From positions 2,294,001-2,358,000 of the forward strand of contig NZ_CP023671.1 of NCBI RefSeq assembly GCF_003606265.1: DNA of 64,000 nucleotides, given 5' to 3'. This document shows, in pieces, positions 17,683 through 28,360 of the stretch. How positions within the stretch are numbered: position 1 is the first letter of the stretch; each line of letters begins with the position of its first letter. A program made the position numbers and the translations under genes. The stretch comes from Clostridium septicum (GTDB lineage: Bacteria; Bacillota; Clostridia; Clostridiales; Clostridiaceae). The notes beneath the pieces were generated by a model. The model was given only the letters and a program-made list of their open reading frames with translations. It had not been told where the DNA came from and did no database searches.

Positions 17683-17776
17683 AAAGGTAAAGCCACTTGT
17701 GTCCACTACTATATAATGATAAACTATATGGGATATAGTAATAGAGATGATATGGCTTTGCCTTTATGTTTTTTTT
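17683..17776 (+). ncRNA. Large structured RNA ending in a T8 tract (terminator or small RNA)
   Basis: A 13-bp outer stem (17683-17695 with 17753-17765, one G-U pair) closes a ~57-nt interior with its own hairpin (CTACTATAT near 17705 against ATATAGTAATAG near 17733). T8 starts three bases after the outer stem. It ends transcription after the SPOR gene, but is much larger than other terminators here. No known riboswitch motif recognised. Confidence 0.45.
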
Positions 17777-17869
17777 ATTTATATAATTAAAAGAAATTTT
17801 AATTTGTATGTGTAAGAAATATATGTTTTTGGCAATACTATAAAATATGTACAAATAGGGTGTGATGAT

Positions 17870-18439
17870 TTGAAATATATTTTGGCATCAGCTTCAGCAA
17901 GAAGAGAGGAACTTCTACATAGAATAATAGATGACTTTGAGATTAAGGTCAGTGATTTTAATGAAGATAGTATTTCTTTTGATGGCTATAATATTCCTGA
18001 ATATGTTATTAAATTAGCACAGGGAAAAGTTTTTAATGTAGAAAAAACTACAAATGATAAAGCTATCATTATAGGTGCTGATACAATTGTTACATTAGAT
18101 AACAAAATATTAGGAAAACCAAAAGATGAAAAAGATGCATTTTATATGTTGAGATTGTTAAGCGGAAAAACTCATAGAGTTTACTCAGCTGTTGTTGTAT
18201 TAAATACAGATAACTCAAAAATAGAAAAAGAATGTATTTATACAGAAGTGAAGTTTTCAGAGTTAACAGATGAGGATATAAAAAAGTACATAAAAACTAA
18301 AGAGCCACTAGATAAAGCTGGATCTTATGGAATCCAAGGAGTTGGGGGCGTATTTGTAGAGAGTATCAATGGATGCTATTACAATGTTGTAGGATTACCT
18401 TTAAATGTCCTTAACAAGATGATTAAAAGCGTTATGTAA
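17870..18439 (+). CDS. maf: Maf family nucleotide pyrophosphatase
   Basis: 189-aa Maf/Ham1-fold enzyme; Maf proteins hydrolyse dTTP/UTP or modified nucleotides and are linked to septum formation. Motifs seen are ILASASARREELL, the central GADTIV, LGKPKDEKDA and DKAGSYGIQG. Translation starts at TTG 17870 behind AGGGTG; no ATG gives a complete N-terminus. It opens the maf-radC-mreBCD-min block, the conserved Firmicute order. Confidence 0.93.
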   Translation: MKYILASASARREELLHRIIDDFEIKVSDFNEDSISFDGYNIPEYVIKLAQGKVFNVEKTTNDKAIIIGADTIVTLDNKILGKPKDEKDAFYMLRLLSGKTHRVYSAVVVLNTDNSKIEKECIYTEVKFSELTDEDIKKYIKTKEPLDKAGSYGIQGVGGVFVESINGCYYNVVGLPLNVLNKMIKSVM

Positions 18440-18476
18440 ATAGGGATGGGTATATTATTAATGAAGGAGATATTTA

Positions 18477-20202
<1,726 letters not shown>

Positions 20203-20203
<1 letters not shown>

Positions 20204-21054
20204 TGAAGCTTTTTAAAAATAAACTGGCAGTTACTATAATAGTGCTGTCAGTTGCCTTTTTAGGCATAATTATGTACACAGTTAATAGTCAGCAAAAGGA
20301 TATTGTATCTAGTGGTGTTGGTACAGTAATAGGTCCTTTACAAAAAATAGTATATAAAGTAAATGACAAAATAAAAGGAAGTCTAAGTTTTGTATTTAAT
20401 TTTTCCAAGGTTAAAGAAGAAAATGAAGAACTTACTAAAAAGAATATAGATCTTGAAAATAAATTATTAGAATATGAAAAATTAAAAGATGAAAATAATA
20501 GGCTAAGAGATATATTAAATTTTAAAAACTCTAAAAATAATTATGATTATTTAGGGTGTGAAATTATAGGTCATAGCGGCGGAAATATTACAAACGGATA
20601 TATAATTGATAAAGGTGAAAATAACGGTCTTAAAAAAGGAATGGTAGTAATTTCAGATAAGGGACTAGTTGGTCAAGTAACATCGACAGGATCAAATTGG
20701 GCTATTGTTGAAAGTCTAGTTAACGAAAATATTGCAGTTTCTGTAATGGTAAATAGTACAAGAGAAACTACTGGAATCTTAAAAGGATATAAAGATCATA
20801 GTAATCAAAATCTAACTCAAGTAACTAATCTTCCTATGGATTCAGCAATAAAAGAAGGAGATGTAATAGTAACATCAGGACTTGGAAAAGTATATCCAAG
20901 GGAAATTAGAATAGGTGAAGTAGTATCTGTGGAAACTGATAATGTAAAAGTTATGAAAAGTGCAATAGTAAAACCTTATGTAGATTTTAATAAACTTGAA
21001 GAGTTATTTGTTATTATTCCTAAGGAAACAAGAGATGTAAAATATGATAATTAA
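20203..21054 (+). CDS. mreC: Rod shape-determining protein MreC
   Basis: 283-aa bitopic protein: short cytoplasmic tail, one helix (residues 8-26), a coiled coil (~65-110) and the periplasmic-type beta domain (GHSGGNITNGYIIDKGENNGLKKGMVV). It links MreB to wall synthases, especially PBP2 and RodA. It overlaps mreB by one base and lies 11 bp before mreD. Confidence 0.95.
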
Positions 21055-21065
21055 GAGGGTAGTAT

Positions 21066-21560
21066 ATGAAAAGGTTGATTTTAATTTTAGTTTTAATAGG
21101 CCTATTAGTTCTAGATAATTCTCTTATGCCATTTTTATCAATAAAAGGAGCATTTCCTAGTTTATTATTTATGTTTTCTATATCATATTCAATAATTAAA
21201 GGAAGAGATGAAGCGGTTTTTATAGGGATTTTATCAGGATTACTTCAAGATGTCTTCTTCTATAATATATTTGGCATTAATGCATTAGCAAATATGATAT
21301 TATGCTTTTTAGCAGCTATCATAGGAGAAAATATATATAAAAATAGAAAACTAATTCCAGTATTTACTGGGTTAATAGCATCACTTTTAAAAGTATTAGT
21401 TGTATATATAATTTTATTCTTAAGTAATAAATATTTAAATGTTGAGACGGCATTATTTTCAACATTATATAACACTTTTATAATGTTTCTTTTTTATAAT
21501 ATTATTTTTAAATTTTGCTATAATGAATATAGTATTAAGTCGTGGAAGATTAGAAAATAG
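21066..21560 (+). CDS. mreD: Rod shape-determining protein MreD
   Basis: 164-aa integral membrane protein with about five hydrophobic helices, typical MreD length and composition (LDNSLMPFLSIKGAFPSLLF at the start). AGAGGGTAG precedes ATG 21066. It is the last gene of the mre operon here. The expected next gene in clostridia, a class B PBP2 (mrdA), is missing. Confidence 0.9.
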   Translation: MKRLILILVLIGLLVLDNSLMPFLSIKGAFPSLLFMFSISYSIIKGRDEAVFIGILSGLLQDVFFYNIFGINALANMILCFLAAIIGENIYKNRKLIPVFTGLIASLLKVLVVYIILFLSNKYLNVETALFSTLYNTFIMFLFYNIIFKFCYNEYSIKSWKIRK

Positions 21561-21953
21561 GAAATGGAAAAAGTATATTTATAACTATCTGTAATAGTTT
21601 AAAAACTTGTTTATATATAAGTATGAGAATAGTATAAAGAGAAAAATTATAACTTAAAATAATTGATTATCTAAAATTAATTGAAATTAATAATTCTAAA
21701 ATAAAATGAAGAATTTAATTAACATCTAAAAGATAATAAAAATACTGAAAAGTGAAATATAGAAATTGATATCCCATAATATCAGATATTACTAAGGAAG
21801 CCTTGTTTTTATCAAGGTTCCTTATTTTTTTATTAAAATATGTTATTTATTGTTGTTTAATGATATAATTAAAAGGTATAATTATAAATAGATAATAATT
21901 ATTTAGTAATTATAGTATTAGAATTTATACAAGTTGCTGGAGGGCGGGCAATT
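21561..21953. other. 393-bp gap where PBP2 is expected
   Basis: AT-rich sequence full of stops in all frames, with no penicillin-binding-protein motif visible. It holds a terminator (21793-21831) and then the promoter region of minC. Either PBP2 was deleted here long ago or it moved. Confidence 0.6.
21793..21831 (+). terminator. Terminator between mreD and minC
   Basis: TAAGGAA-G-CCTTG (21793-21805) pairs with CAAGGTTCCTTA (21813-21824), one bulge, then T tract. Confidence 0.85.
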
Positions 21954-22595
21954 ATGGATGACAGAATTCAAATAAGAGGTAATAAAGAAGGTATCAATGC
22001 CATAATAGAAATGGAAAAGTTCAATAATTTTAATGATATGCTAGATTTATTAATTAATAAGTTAACAGCAGGAAAAAGTTTTTATAAAGGCTCTTCATTA
22101 AAAATTACGGCTAACCTTGAAAAGGTTAATGAAATTGATATCAAAAGGTTAAAAGATACTCTTTTTGAGGAAATTTTAATTAAAGAATGTACCTTTGAAG
22201 AATACAAAAAAGATGAAGAAAAAGATGATAAAATCTTTAGTGGTGTGTACGAAGGAAAAACGAAATTTATCAAAAAGACGGTAAGAGGGGGTCAATTAAT
22301 CAATTACCCAGGAAATATTGTCATAATAGGGGATGTAAATAATGGTGCAGAAGTACATGCAGGGGGGAATATTGTAGTTTTAGGTACAATAAAAGGAAAG
22401 GTACATGCAGGAGCTTCGGGAAATAGTAAAGCTATAATTTCAGCGTTTAACCTTCAACCTGAACTTCTTCAAATTGGAGATGTTATAACGATATCGCCTG
22501 AAGATAGTTCTAAACCATTATATCCAGAAATTGCGAAGATTAAGGATGATACAATAGTTGTAGAACCTTATTTGCCAAATAAATATATATATTAA
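21954..22595 (+). CDS. minC: Septum site-determining protein MinC
   Basis: 213-aa FtsZ-assembly inhibitor. The N-terminal half is divergent as in other Firmicutes; the C-terminal beta-helix is clear: [35 protein letters not shown] (quoted motifs [19 protein letters not shown]). It is activated and membrane-targeted by MinD, encoded 17 bp downstream. The GGAGGGCGGG leader is unusually G-rich for this genome. Confidence 0.94.
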   Translation: MDDRIQIRGNKEGINAIIEMEKFNNFNDMLDLLINKLTAGKSFYKGSSLKITANLEKVNEIDIKRLKDTLFEEILIKECTFEEYKKDEEKDDKIFSGVYEGKTKFIKKTVRGGQLINYPGNIVIIGDVNNGAEVHAGGNIVVLGTIKGKVHAGASGNSKAIISAFNLQPELLQIGDVITISPEDSSKPLYPEIAKIKDDTIVVEPYLPNKYIY

Positions 22596-22612
22596 CGTTG
22601 GAGGGAGAAAAA

Positions 22613-23410
22613 ATGGGAATTTCAATAGTTATTACATCAGGTAAGGGTGGCGTTGGAAAAACAACAACTACTGCAAATATTGGTACTGCTCTAGCTACAT
22701 TAGGTAAAAAGGTTGTAGTGGTAGATGGAGATACCGGGCTTAGAAATTTAGATGTTCTAATGGGATTAGAGAACAGGATAGTTTATACACTAACAGATGT
22801 TATTGAAAATAGATGTAGACTTAAACAGGCATTAATAAAAGATAAAAGATATCAAAATTTATGCCTTTTACCAACTGCCCAAACAAAAGATAAAGATGAC
22901 GTTAGACCACAAGATATGTTAAAAGTTGTAAATAGCTTAAAAGAAGATTTCGATTATGTTTTAATAGATTGTCCAGCTGGAATAGAACAAGGGTTTGAAA
23001 ATTCAGTAGTTGGAGCAGATAGAGCTTTAGTTGTTGTAAATCCAGAAATAACATCAGTTAGAGATGCAGATAGAGTTATTGGGAAATTAGATGCTAAAGG
23101 TTTAGAAGATCATTCAGTTTTAATTAATAGATTAAATTATGAAATGACTCAAAGGGGAGATATGTTAGATATTTCTGATATAATAGAAACATTGTCTATT
23201 GAGTTAATAGGAGTTGTACCAGACGATAAAAATATAACTGTGTCTACTAATAAAGGAGAACCTATAGTATTAGATGATAAATCAATGTCAGGACAAGCTT
23301 TTAGAAATATAGCAAAAAGGTTAACCGGAGAAGAGGTCCCTCTAATGGATTTAAGGGAAGAGAGTGAAGGATTCTTTGCATCATTAAAGAAATTATTTAG
23401 AAGAAAATAA
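22613..23410 (+). CDS. minD: Septum site-determining ATPase MinD
   Basis: 265-aa ParA/MinD ATPase. Deviant Walker A GKGGVGKTTTTANIG, Walker B LIDCPAG, and the C-terminal amphipathic membrane-targeting helix (FFASLKKLFRRK). Start ATG 22613 is preceded by GGAGGG at 22598-22604; the TTG that begins this ribosome site is in frame but not the start. It recruits MinC and is regulated by MinE. Confidence 0.96.
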   Translation: MGISIVITSGKGGVGKTTTTANIGTALATLGKKVVVVDGDTGLRNLDVLMGLENRIVYTLTDVIENRCRLKQALIKDKRYQNLCLLPTAQTKDKDDVRPQDMLKVVNSLKEDFDYVLIDCPAGIEQGFENSVVGADRALVVVNPEITSVRDADRVIGKLDAKGLEDHSVLINRLNYEMTQRGDMLDISDIIETLSIELIGVVPDDKNITVSTNKGEPIVLDDKSMSGQAFRNIAKRLTGEEVPLMDLREESEGFFASLKKLFRRK

Positions 23411-23425
23411 AGGGGGATGTGAGAG

Positions 23426-23692
23426 GTGGAATTTTTTAAAAAATTTTCTAGTAAGCCAACTCCAAAAGAAGTTGCTAAAGACAGGTTAAAATTAATCCTA
23501 ATACATGATAGAGGAGATTTATCTCAAGAAACTTTAGAACAAATAAGAACAGAAATATTAGCAGTATTATCTAAGTATATAGAAATAGAGGCTGAAGATG
23601 TGGAAATTGCAGTAAGCAAACCAGAAGCTATAGAAGGTAATAACCCTGCGTTAATTGCAAATATTCCTATAAAGAATATAAAAGGTAGATAA
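23426..23692 (+). CDS. minE: Cell division topological specificity factor MinE
   Basis: 88-aa MinE: N-terminal membrane/MinD-binding helix (FKKFSSKPTPKEVAKDRLKLILIHDR) and C-terminal dimerisation domain. It starts with GTG behind AAAGGGGGATGTGAGAG. Presence of MinE means the min system here should oscillate, unlike the DivIVA-based Bacillus version. Confidence 0.94.
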   Translation: MEFFKKFSSKPTPKEVAKDRLKLILIHDRGDLSQETLEQIRTEILAVLSKYIEIEAEDVEIAVSKPEAIEGNNPALIANIPIKNIKGR

Positions 23693-23695
23693 TAG

Positions 23696-23719
23696 AAAAG
23701 TGCCCTATGGCACTTTTTT
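23696..23719 (+). terminator. Terminator after minE
   Basis: 9-bp stem 23696-23704 with 23709-23717, CTAT loop, T tract. Confidence 0.85.
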
Positions 23720-23836
23720 ATATTAAAATAAAAATTAATTATTAATTAAGATTGTATTATATAATTGCAAAAAATATAGAAAAAGTTATTAAAAAGGTTA
23801 TAATATATGATAGGATAGTTGACTAGGAGGTGAAAT

Positions 23837-24964
23837 ATGTTTTCAAAATTCACGATAAATTTTAAACAGTTAAAGGAAATAGATAAAGGTATTCTGTTTT
23901 CAATGATTGGACTAATGTTGTTTGGAATAGTTAATATTTATTTAGCAAGTAGAGCTGAGTATGGAACTTTATTTTTAAAAAGACAATCTGTATGGTTTGT
24001 TGTATGTTTGATTGCATTATATTTTATGATTGCTATAGATTATACAGTCTTAAAAGTATATACTCCTATATTTTATTGGGGCTCAATTTTGTTATTAATT
24101 GTAACTATGTTTATAGGAACAGATATAAATGGTGCTAGAGGGTGGATTAGGTTAGGACCATTATCATTTCAACCAGCAGAGCTTGCAAAAATAGCTACTA
24201 TTATGATGTTAGGACGACAATTAGATGATATGGATGGAACTATAAATGAATGGAACAATTTTTGGAAGATGGCATTTTATGCAATAGTTCCAGCTGTATT
24301 TATAGTAATTCAACCTGATATGGGAATGACTATGGTTTTATTTTTCATAGTAGTAGGTATATTCTTTATCGGTGGACTAGATATTAGGGTCATAGGTGGA
24401 GGGTTACTATCATTATTTATAGTGGTAATATTAGTGTGGAATTCAGGTGTAATTCAGCCATATCAAAAAAAGAGAGTTACATCGTTTTTGAATCCAGAAG
24501 CCGATAGTTCAGCATCTGGATATCAGCTTAGGCAATCTTTAATAAGCATAGGATCAGGAGGAATTACTGGATCTAATAATTCTAAATTAAAGGACTCAAG
24601 TAATGGATATGCATCTCAATATGTTCCTGAAGTTCAAACGGATTTTATATTCGCAAGTATAGGAGAACAATGGGGATTTTTAGGAGCATCATTTTTATTA
24701 CTTTTATATGGAATATTAATTTCTAAAATGATTGCTATAGGAAGAACTGCTAAGGATAAGTTTGGTTCTATTATATGTGTTGGATTAGTTGCATATTTCT
24801 TATTTGCTATATTACAGAATATAGGTATGACAATAGGACTTATGCCAATTACAGGAATAACACTTCCATTAATAAGTTATGGAGGGAGTTCTCTTTTAAC
24901 AACAGTATTATCAATAGGTTTAGTAGTAAATATAGGTATGAGAAGAAAGAAGATTTACTTTTAA
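23837..24964 (+). CDS. rodA: SEDS peptidoglycan polymerase RodA
   Basis: 375-aa SEDS glycosyltransferase with about ten membrane helices. Conserved stretches: RGWIRLGPLSFQPAELAKI, QPDMGMTM (with the catalytic-region Asp), VPEVQTDFIFASIGEQWGF and GITLPLISYGGSS. It polymerises lipid II in the elongation machine with a class B PBP. AGGAGG precedes ATG 23837. Its stop codon lies inside the 28-bp palindrome that formed its terminator and is now duplicated around an IS1182-type element. Confidence 0.93.
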   Translation: MFSKFTINFKQLKEIDKGILFSMIGLMLFGIVNIYLASRAEYGTLFLKRQSVWFVVCLIALYFMIAIDYTVLKVYTPIFYWGSILLLIVTMFIGTDINGARGWIRLGPLSFQPAELAKIATIMMLGRQLDDMDGTINEWNNFWKMAFYAIVPAVFIVIQPDMGMTMVLFFIVVGIFFIGGLDIRVIGGGLLSLFIVVILVWNSGVIQPYQKKRVTSFLNPEADSSASGYQLRQSLISIGSGGITGSNNSKLKDSSNGYASQYVPEVQTDFIFASIGEQWGFLGASFLLLLYGILISKMIAIGRTAKDKFGSIICVGLVAYFLFAILQNIGMTIGLMPITGITLPLISYGGSSLLTTVLSIGLVVNIGMRRKKIYF

Positions 24965-24976
24965 AAGTAAATCTTC
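24949..24976. repeat. 28-bp palindrome, left copy flanking the IS1182-type element
   Basis: A perfect palindrome (arms GAAGATTTACTTTT / AAAAGTAAATCTTC) spanning the rodA stop. The exact same 28 bp recur at 26525-26552. The original terminator stem was duplicated on insertion. Confidence 0.9.
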
Positions 24977-24984
24977 AGTTTGTT

Positions 24985-25017
24985 GAAAAACCTCTGTTAA
25001 AAAACAGAGGGTTTTTC
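24985..25017. terminator. Terminator hairpin at IS1182 left end
   Basis: GAAAAACCTCTGTT pairs with AACAGAGG(G)TTTTTC, AAAA loop, one bulge; T-rich on both strands, so it can end both transposase and rodA transcripts. Confidence 0.75.
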
Positions 25018-25022
25018 TATTA

Positions 25023-26438
25023 TTAATTATGAATAAAACTTATATTTAAAATATCATCCAAAATAATACGAATAAAATCTAAAAGTAGCAAAGATAGTCT
25101 TGTTGCTATCTTTTTCATATTCTGCACTGCTGCAGTTAGTAGGCATTGCTCGGATACTTTTTCGCGTCCGCGGAAGCGAGCATAGCGAAGCCCATGCAAA
25201 TTTTTTGAATCTGCGAAGCTTCGCTCAACTGTTTCTTTTCTTCTATTGTAAATTCCCTTTCCTTTTTCAGTTTTAAGAAAGTTCTTATTATCATCTTTAT
25301 GATTTTCCCAAACATGTCGTCTAATTGTTTTATATTTAGCTTTTTCTCCAAGACACTTATCTTTATGAGGGCAATACATACAAATTTCTTCAAAACATCT
25401 ATATTCTCTATAGCCTTCGCGAGTCGTAGTTTTATATATTAACGCAACATTATTGGGGCAAATATAGATATCTTTATCATAGTCATAAATATATTTATTC
25501 TTAGTATACATTCCTTTTTTATGAGGAGAACGTCTATATGCAACTACTGGTATTATATCTCTATCTACAATCCCCTTGAAAATAGGATTACTTGAATATC
25601 CTGCATCTAAACCAAGATATTTTGGCTTTATACTAAATACTTCTTTAATTCTATCTATTCTATTTAGTATTGGCTCGCTATCGCTGACATTACCAGGGGT
25701 AACATGTACATCCATAATAATATTATTTTTACTATCTACAGTTCTATGATCTAAATAAAAGAATCCTTCTGGTTTATTATCTCTCATCATATATCCACTA
25801 TCAGGATCTGTAGTACTTTTCTTAATTTGCTTTGTTTCTTCTTTTTCTTTTCTTGGTTTTAAAGGTTTTTTATTATGATTTTCTCTATCTAAATTCACAT
25901 CAATATCTAGTTGTTCTATATACTCTTTAGGTGTTACTTGTACTTCAATTTTTTCAAACTTACGCTTATTAGCATTAGCTTTTATATGTGTTGAATCAGA
26001 GTAAAGAATCTTACCACCAACTAATCCTTTTTCCATAGCTTGAAGAACTATATTATCAAATATTTTTTGTGGAATATCAGTACCTTTAAATCTTCTAATT
26101 CTATTTTGACTTATTGTAGATGAATCTGGAATTTTTTCAGTAATTGAATAACCTAAAAACCATCTATATGCTAAGTTTACTTCTATGTCTTTAACTAGTT
26201 GCCTTTCGGAGCGGATGCCATAAAGATATCCTATAAATAACATTTTAAATAGTACTACTGGATCAACAGCTGGTCGACCATTTGTATGGCAATACAAATC
26301 ATTAGTTAACTCTCTAATAAATGAAAAATCTATGTATTTATCAATTTTTCTTAATAAATGGTCTTTCGGAACTAATTGTTCTAGCATAACCACTTCCATT
26401 TCATTTTGCGCTTGTCTTCTTTCGTTTATCATCACCAA
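25023..26438 (-). CDS. IS1182-family transposase
   Basis: 471-aa DDE transposase of the IS1182/IS5-superfamily type: N-terminal DUF772-like region (LVPKDHLLRKIDKYIDF, GRPAVDPVVLFKMLFIGYLYG), catalytic Asp in LYSDSTHIKANANK and LGLDAGYSS, and the C-terminal RRKETVERSFADSKNLHGLRYARFRG with the catalytic Glu. No frameshift is visible, so it may be functional. Codon and base composition resemble the host apart from a short GC-rich stretch near 25165-25195. Confidence 0.93.
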   Translation of the reverse strand: MVMINERRQAQNEMEVVMLEQLVPKDHLLRKIDKYIDFSFIRELTNDLYCHTNGRPAVDPVVLFKMLFIGYLYGIRSERQLVKDIEVNLAYRWFLGYSITEKIPDSSTISQNRIRRFKGTDIPQKIFDNIVLQAMEKGLVGGKILYSDSTHIKANANKRKFEKIEVQVTPKEYIEQLDIDVNLDRENHNKKPLKPRKEKEETKQIKKSTTDPDSGYMMRDNKPEGFFYLDHRTVDSKNNIIMDVHVTPGNVSDSEPILNRIDRIKEVFSIKPKYLGLDAGYSSNPIFKGIVDRDIIPVVAYRRSPHKKGMYTKNKYIYDYDKDIYICPNNVALIYKTTTREGYREYRCFEEICMYCPHKDKCLGEKAKYKTIRRHVWENHKDDNKNFLKTEKGKGIYNRRKETVERSFADSKNLHGLRYARFRGREKVSEQCLLTAAVQNMKKIATRLSLLLLDFIRIILDDILNISFIHN

Positions 26439-26497
26439 AACCCCTATGTAATAAATTAATATATTTTAAATTATATTACATATTTGTATAAAATTAA

Positions 26498-26524
26498 AGA
26501 CTGCTGACACTTTGTCAGCAGTCT
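26498..26524. repeat. Terminal hairpin at IS1182 right end
   Basis: AGACTGCTGAC pairs with GTCAGCAGTCT across ACTTT; the right arm is also the terminal inverted repeat. Confidence 0.75.
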
Positions 26525-26552
26525 GAAGATTTACTTTTAAAAGTAAATCTTC
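26525..26552. repeat. 28-bp palindrome, right copy, with T-rich tail
   Basis: Exact repeat of 24949-24976, followed by TTTTCTTTT, so this copy retains the T-rich tail of the ancestral rodA terminator. Confidence 0.9.
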
Positions 26553-26640
26553 TTTTCTTTTAATCATAAAATATTATTAATCATAAAAGGAGCTTTGAGG
26601 AAATATAATTTAAAGATTAAGGTATTAGGAGGAGATCTTT

Positions 26641-27171
26641 ATGGGGGATTATAGAGAGGAATATAGAAAATATTATGAAGAAGTTAAACGTAAAGCTAAT
26701 ATAAAGACTAATGTTGAAAATTATAAAGAAACTCCTGTAGATAAAACTATTAGTATAAAAGAAGAAAATATTTATCCTAACTCTAAAGCTGCTTATGGAA
26801 GTAATTATATAGGAAATTATGTAGTGGGGTATAGGGGAAATTATAGAGGACCCGGATTAAGTTATAATTATGGATATAGTAGAAGAGAAGAATTACAAAA
26901 ACCTAATAGATATGTAAGAAGAATAATTATGAGATTAACAGCAACTGCATTATTATTTATTTCAGTTTTAGTATTAAAGGTATTACCTTATGAGCAAGCT
27001 AAAGATATTTATTCAACTTGTAAGGAAATGGTAAGTGAAAATTTTAATTATGTAGGTTTCGTAGAAGAGCTTAAGAAGTTTAGCAGTAATGCTGTAAAAG
27101 AAGTACAAGGAAGGATAGATGAAGCAAAAGAAAATCAACAAAATAAAATTCAAAACAATGAAAAAGAGTAG
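26641..27171 (+). CDS. Single-pass membrane protein at the SpoIVFA position
   Basis: 176 aa, not recognised by family. A 95-residue cytoplasmic part rich in Tyr, Lys and Gly (YGSNYIGNYVVGYRGNYRG) precedes one membrane helix (97-116) and a ~60-residue Lys/Glu/Asn-rich tail. In B. subtilis spoIVFA, and in other clostridia a membrane-anchored M23 (LytM) peptidase, sits just before the SpoIVFB protease. This protein has the anchor but no LytM domain or HxH motif. AGGAGG precedes ATG 26641. I infer a reduced or replaced SpoIVFA analogue. Confidence 0.55.
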   Translation: MGDYREEYRKYYEEVKRKANIKTNVENYKETPVDKTISIKEENIYPNSKAAYGSNYIGNYVVGYRGNYRGPGLSYNYGYSRREELQKPNRYVRRIIMRLTATALLFISVLVLKVLPYEQAKDIYSTCKEMVSENFNYVGFVEELKKFSSNAVKEVQGRIDEAKENQQNKIQNNEKE

Positions 27172-27201
27172 AATTAAATGTTTATTATAAAAGTTATTAA
27201 A

Positions 27202-27248
27202 ATTTCATAAGTTACTTAAAGTTTAAGTGTTTTATATTATTATGAAAT
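27202..27248. terminator. Possible hairpin between the 26641 gene and the M50 protease
   Basis: ATTTCATAA (27202-27210) pairs with TTATGAAAT (27240-27248), enclosing ACTTAAAGTTTAAGT; no T tract, so termination is doubtful. Confidence 0.3.
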
Positions 27249-27332
27249 AAAATTATATAGTTAGGTTTTAATAAGAAACATTAGATAGAAGGTGATTAAA
27301 GGGGATTTATAGCAATTTTTAGGGAGATATAA

Positions 27333-28193
27333 ATGAAGAAAGAAGCGAAGATATTTTTAGCAGAAATAGTGTTAATTATGTTAATATGTACAAGTAGCGA
27401 GGTTTTTTTATCAGCTTTTTTATGGGTAATTTTGCATGAAATTTCACATATAACATTAGCTTGTATGTTTGGATGTAAATTTTATAATATAGAACTCCAT
27501 ATATTTGGTGTAAGGGCAGAACTTGGAGATTTAGAAATATTAACAGATATAAAAAGAATGCTTATATATTTAGCTGGACCACTATTTAATTTTATAATGT
27601 TTATAATATTTTCTATAATAAGTCTTAGATATAGTTCTCCATGGATTATAGCTAGTTTGAATTTAAACTTAGGATTAGCTATTTTTAATTTATTGCCTGC
27701 ATATCCTTTAGATGGTTCTAGAATATATGAAATATTAATTTCAAAAAAGATTTTATATAAACAAGCCCAAAAAATAATAAGGTTAACAAGCTATTGTATA
27801 GCTATAAGTTTTGTTTGTATATCTTTATTACTTTTTATATCAATACATAAACTGAATTTGAGTATGTTTATTGCCGCTTGTATAATTATATATATTACAA
27901 GATCAGAGCAGAGAAGCACAATGTATATAACAATGGGAAATATGGTTAAGAAGAGAAAGAAGTTAATTAAAAATAAATATATTGAAAATAAGACGGTATC
28001 TGTTTATTATAAAAATTACTTGGTAAATGTCTTAGGATTAGTAGATAGAAATAAGTTTAATACTTTTTATGTTTTAGATGATGATATGAACTTATTGTAT
28101 ATATTACAAGAAAATGAACTTATAGATGCTTTGAAGTTTTATGGAAATATAACTTTAGAGGAATATAAAGACATAAGATTACAGAAACACTAA
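27333..28193 (+). CDS. spoIVFB: SpoIVFB-like M50 site-2 protease
   Basis: 286-aa intramembrane zinc metalloprotease. HEISH at residues 35-39 within the second helix and NLLPAYPLDGSR supplying the third ligand Asp; about six membrane helices and a small cytoplasmic C-terminal domain. SpoIVFB cleaves pro-SigK in the mother cell in Bacillus; position between rodA/min and rplU matches the conserved sporulation locus. GGGAG site before ATG 27333. Confidence 0.85.
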   Translation: MKKEAKIFLAEIVLIMLICTSSEVFLSAFLWVILHEISHITLACMFGCKFYNIELHIFGVRAELGDLEILTDIKRMLIYLAGPLFNFIMFIIFSIISLRYSSPWIIASLNLNLGLAIFNLLPAYPLDGSRIYEILISKKILYKQAQKIIRLTSYCIAISFVCISLLLFISIHKLNLSMFIAACIIIYITRSEQRSTMYITMGNMVKKRKKLIKNKYIENKTVSVYYKNYLVNVLGLVDRNKFNTFYVLDDDMNLLYILQENELIDALKFYGNITLEEYKDIRLQKH

Positions 28194-28238
28194 TACATTT
28201 ACTTTTTTGACTTATGTATGCTAGAATAGTAAGATATT

Positions 28239-28266
28239 AAGAAGTATAGAGATATACTTCTTTTTT
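28239..28266 (+). terminator. Terminator after spoIVFB-like gene
   Basis: AAGAAGTATA pairs with TATACTTCTT across GAGA, then T tract. Confidence 0.85.
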
Positions 28267-28360
28267 AATTGTTAAGAATTCAATATACAAATAATAGATT
28301 AAGTTTAAACCGAAGCTAAGAACTATAAAAATTAAATTTTAATTTATAGGAGGAAGGGTA

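Larger units (their letters stand above)
24977..26524 (-). mobile_element. IS1182-family insertion sequence, 1548 bp
   Basis: Bounded by two copies of the 28-bp palindrome. Imperfect terminal repeats AGTTTGTTGA (24977) and, on the reverse strand, AGACTGCTGA (26524). Both ends carry hairpins: 24985-25017 is a terminator for the transposase gene, 26498-26524 an 11-bp stem upstream of it that could shield against incoming transcription. One intact transposase. Long, palindrome-targeted duplications fit what I recall of this family. Confidence 0.88.
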
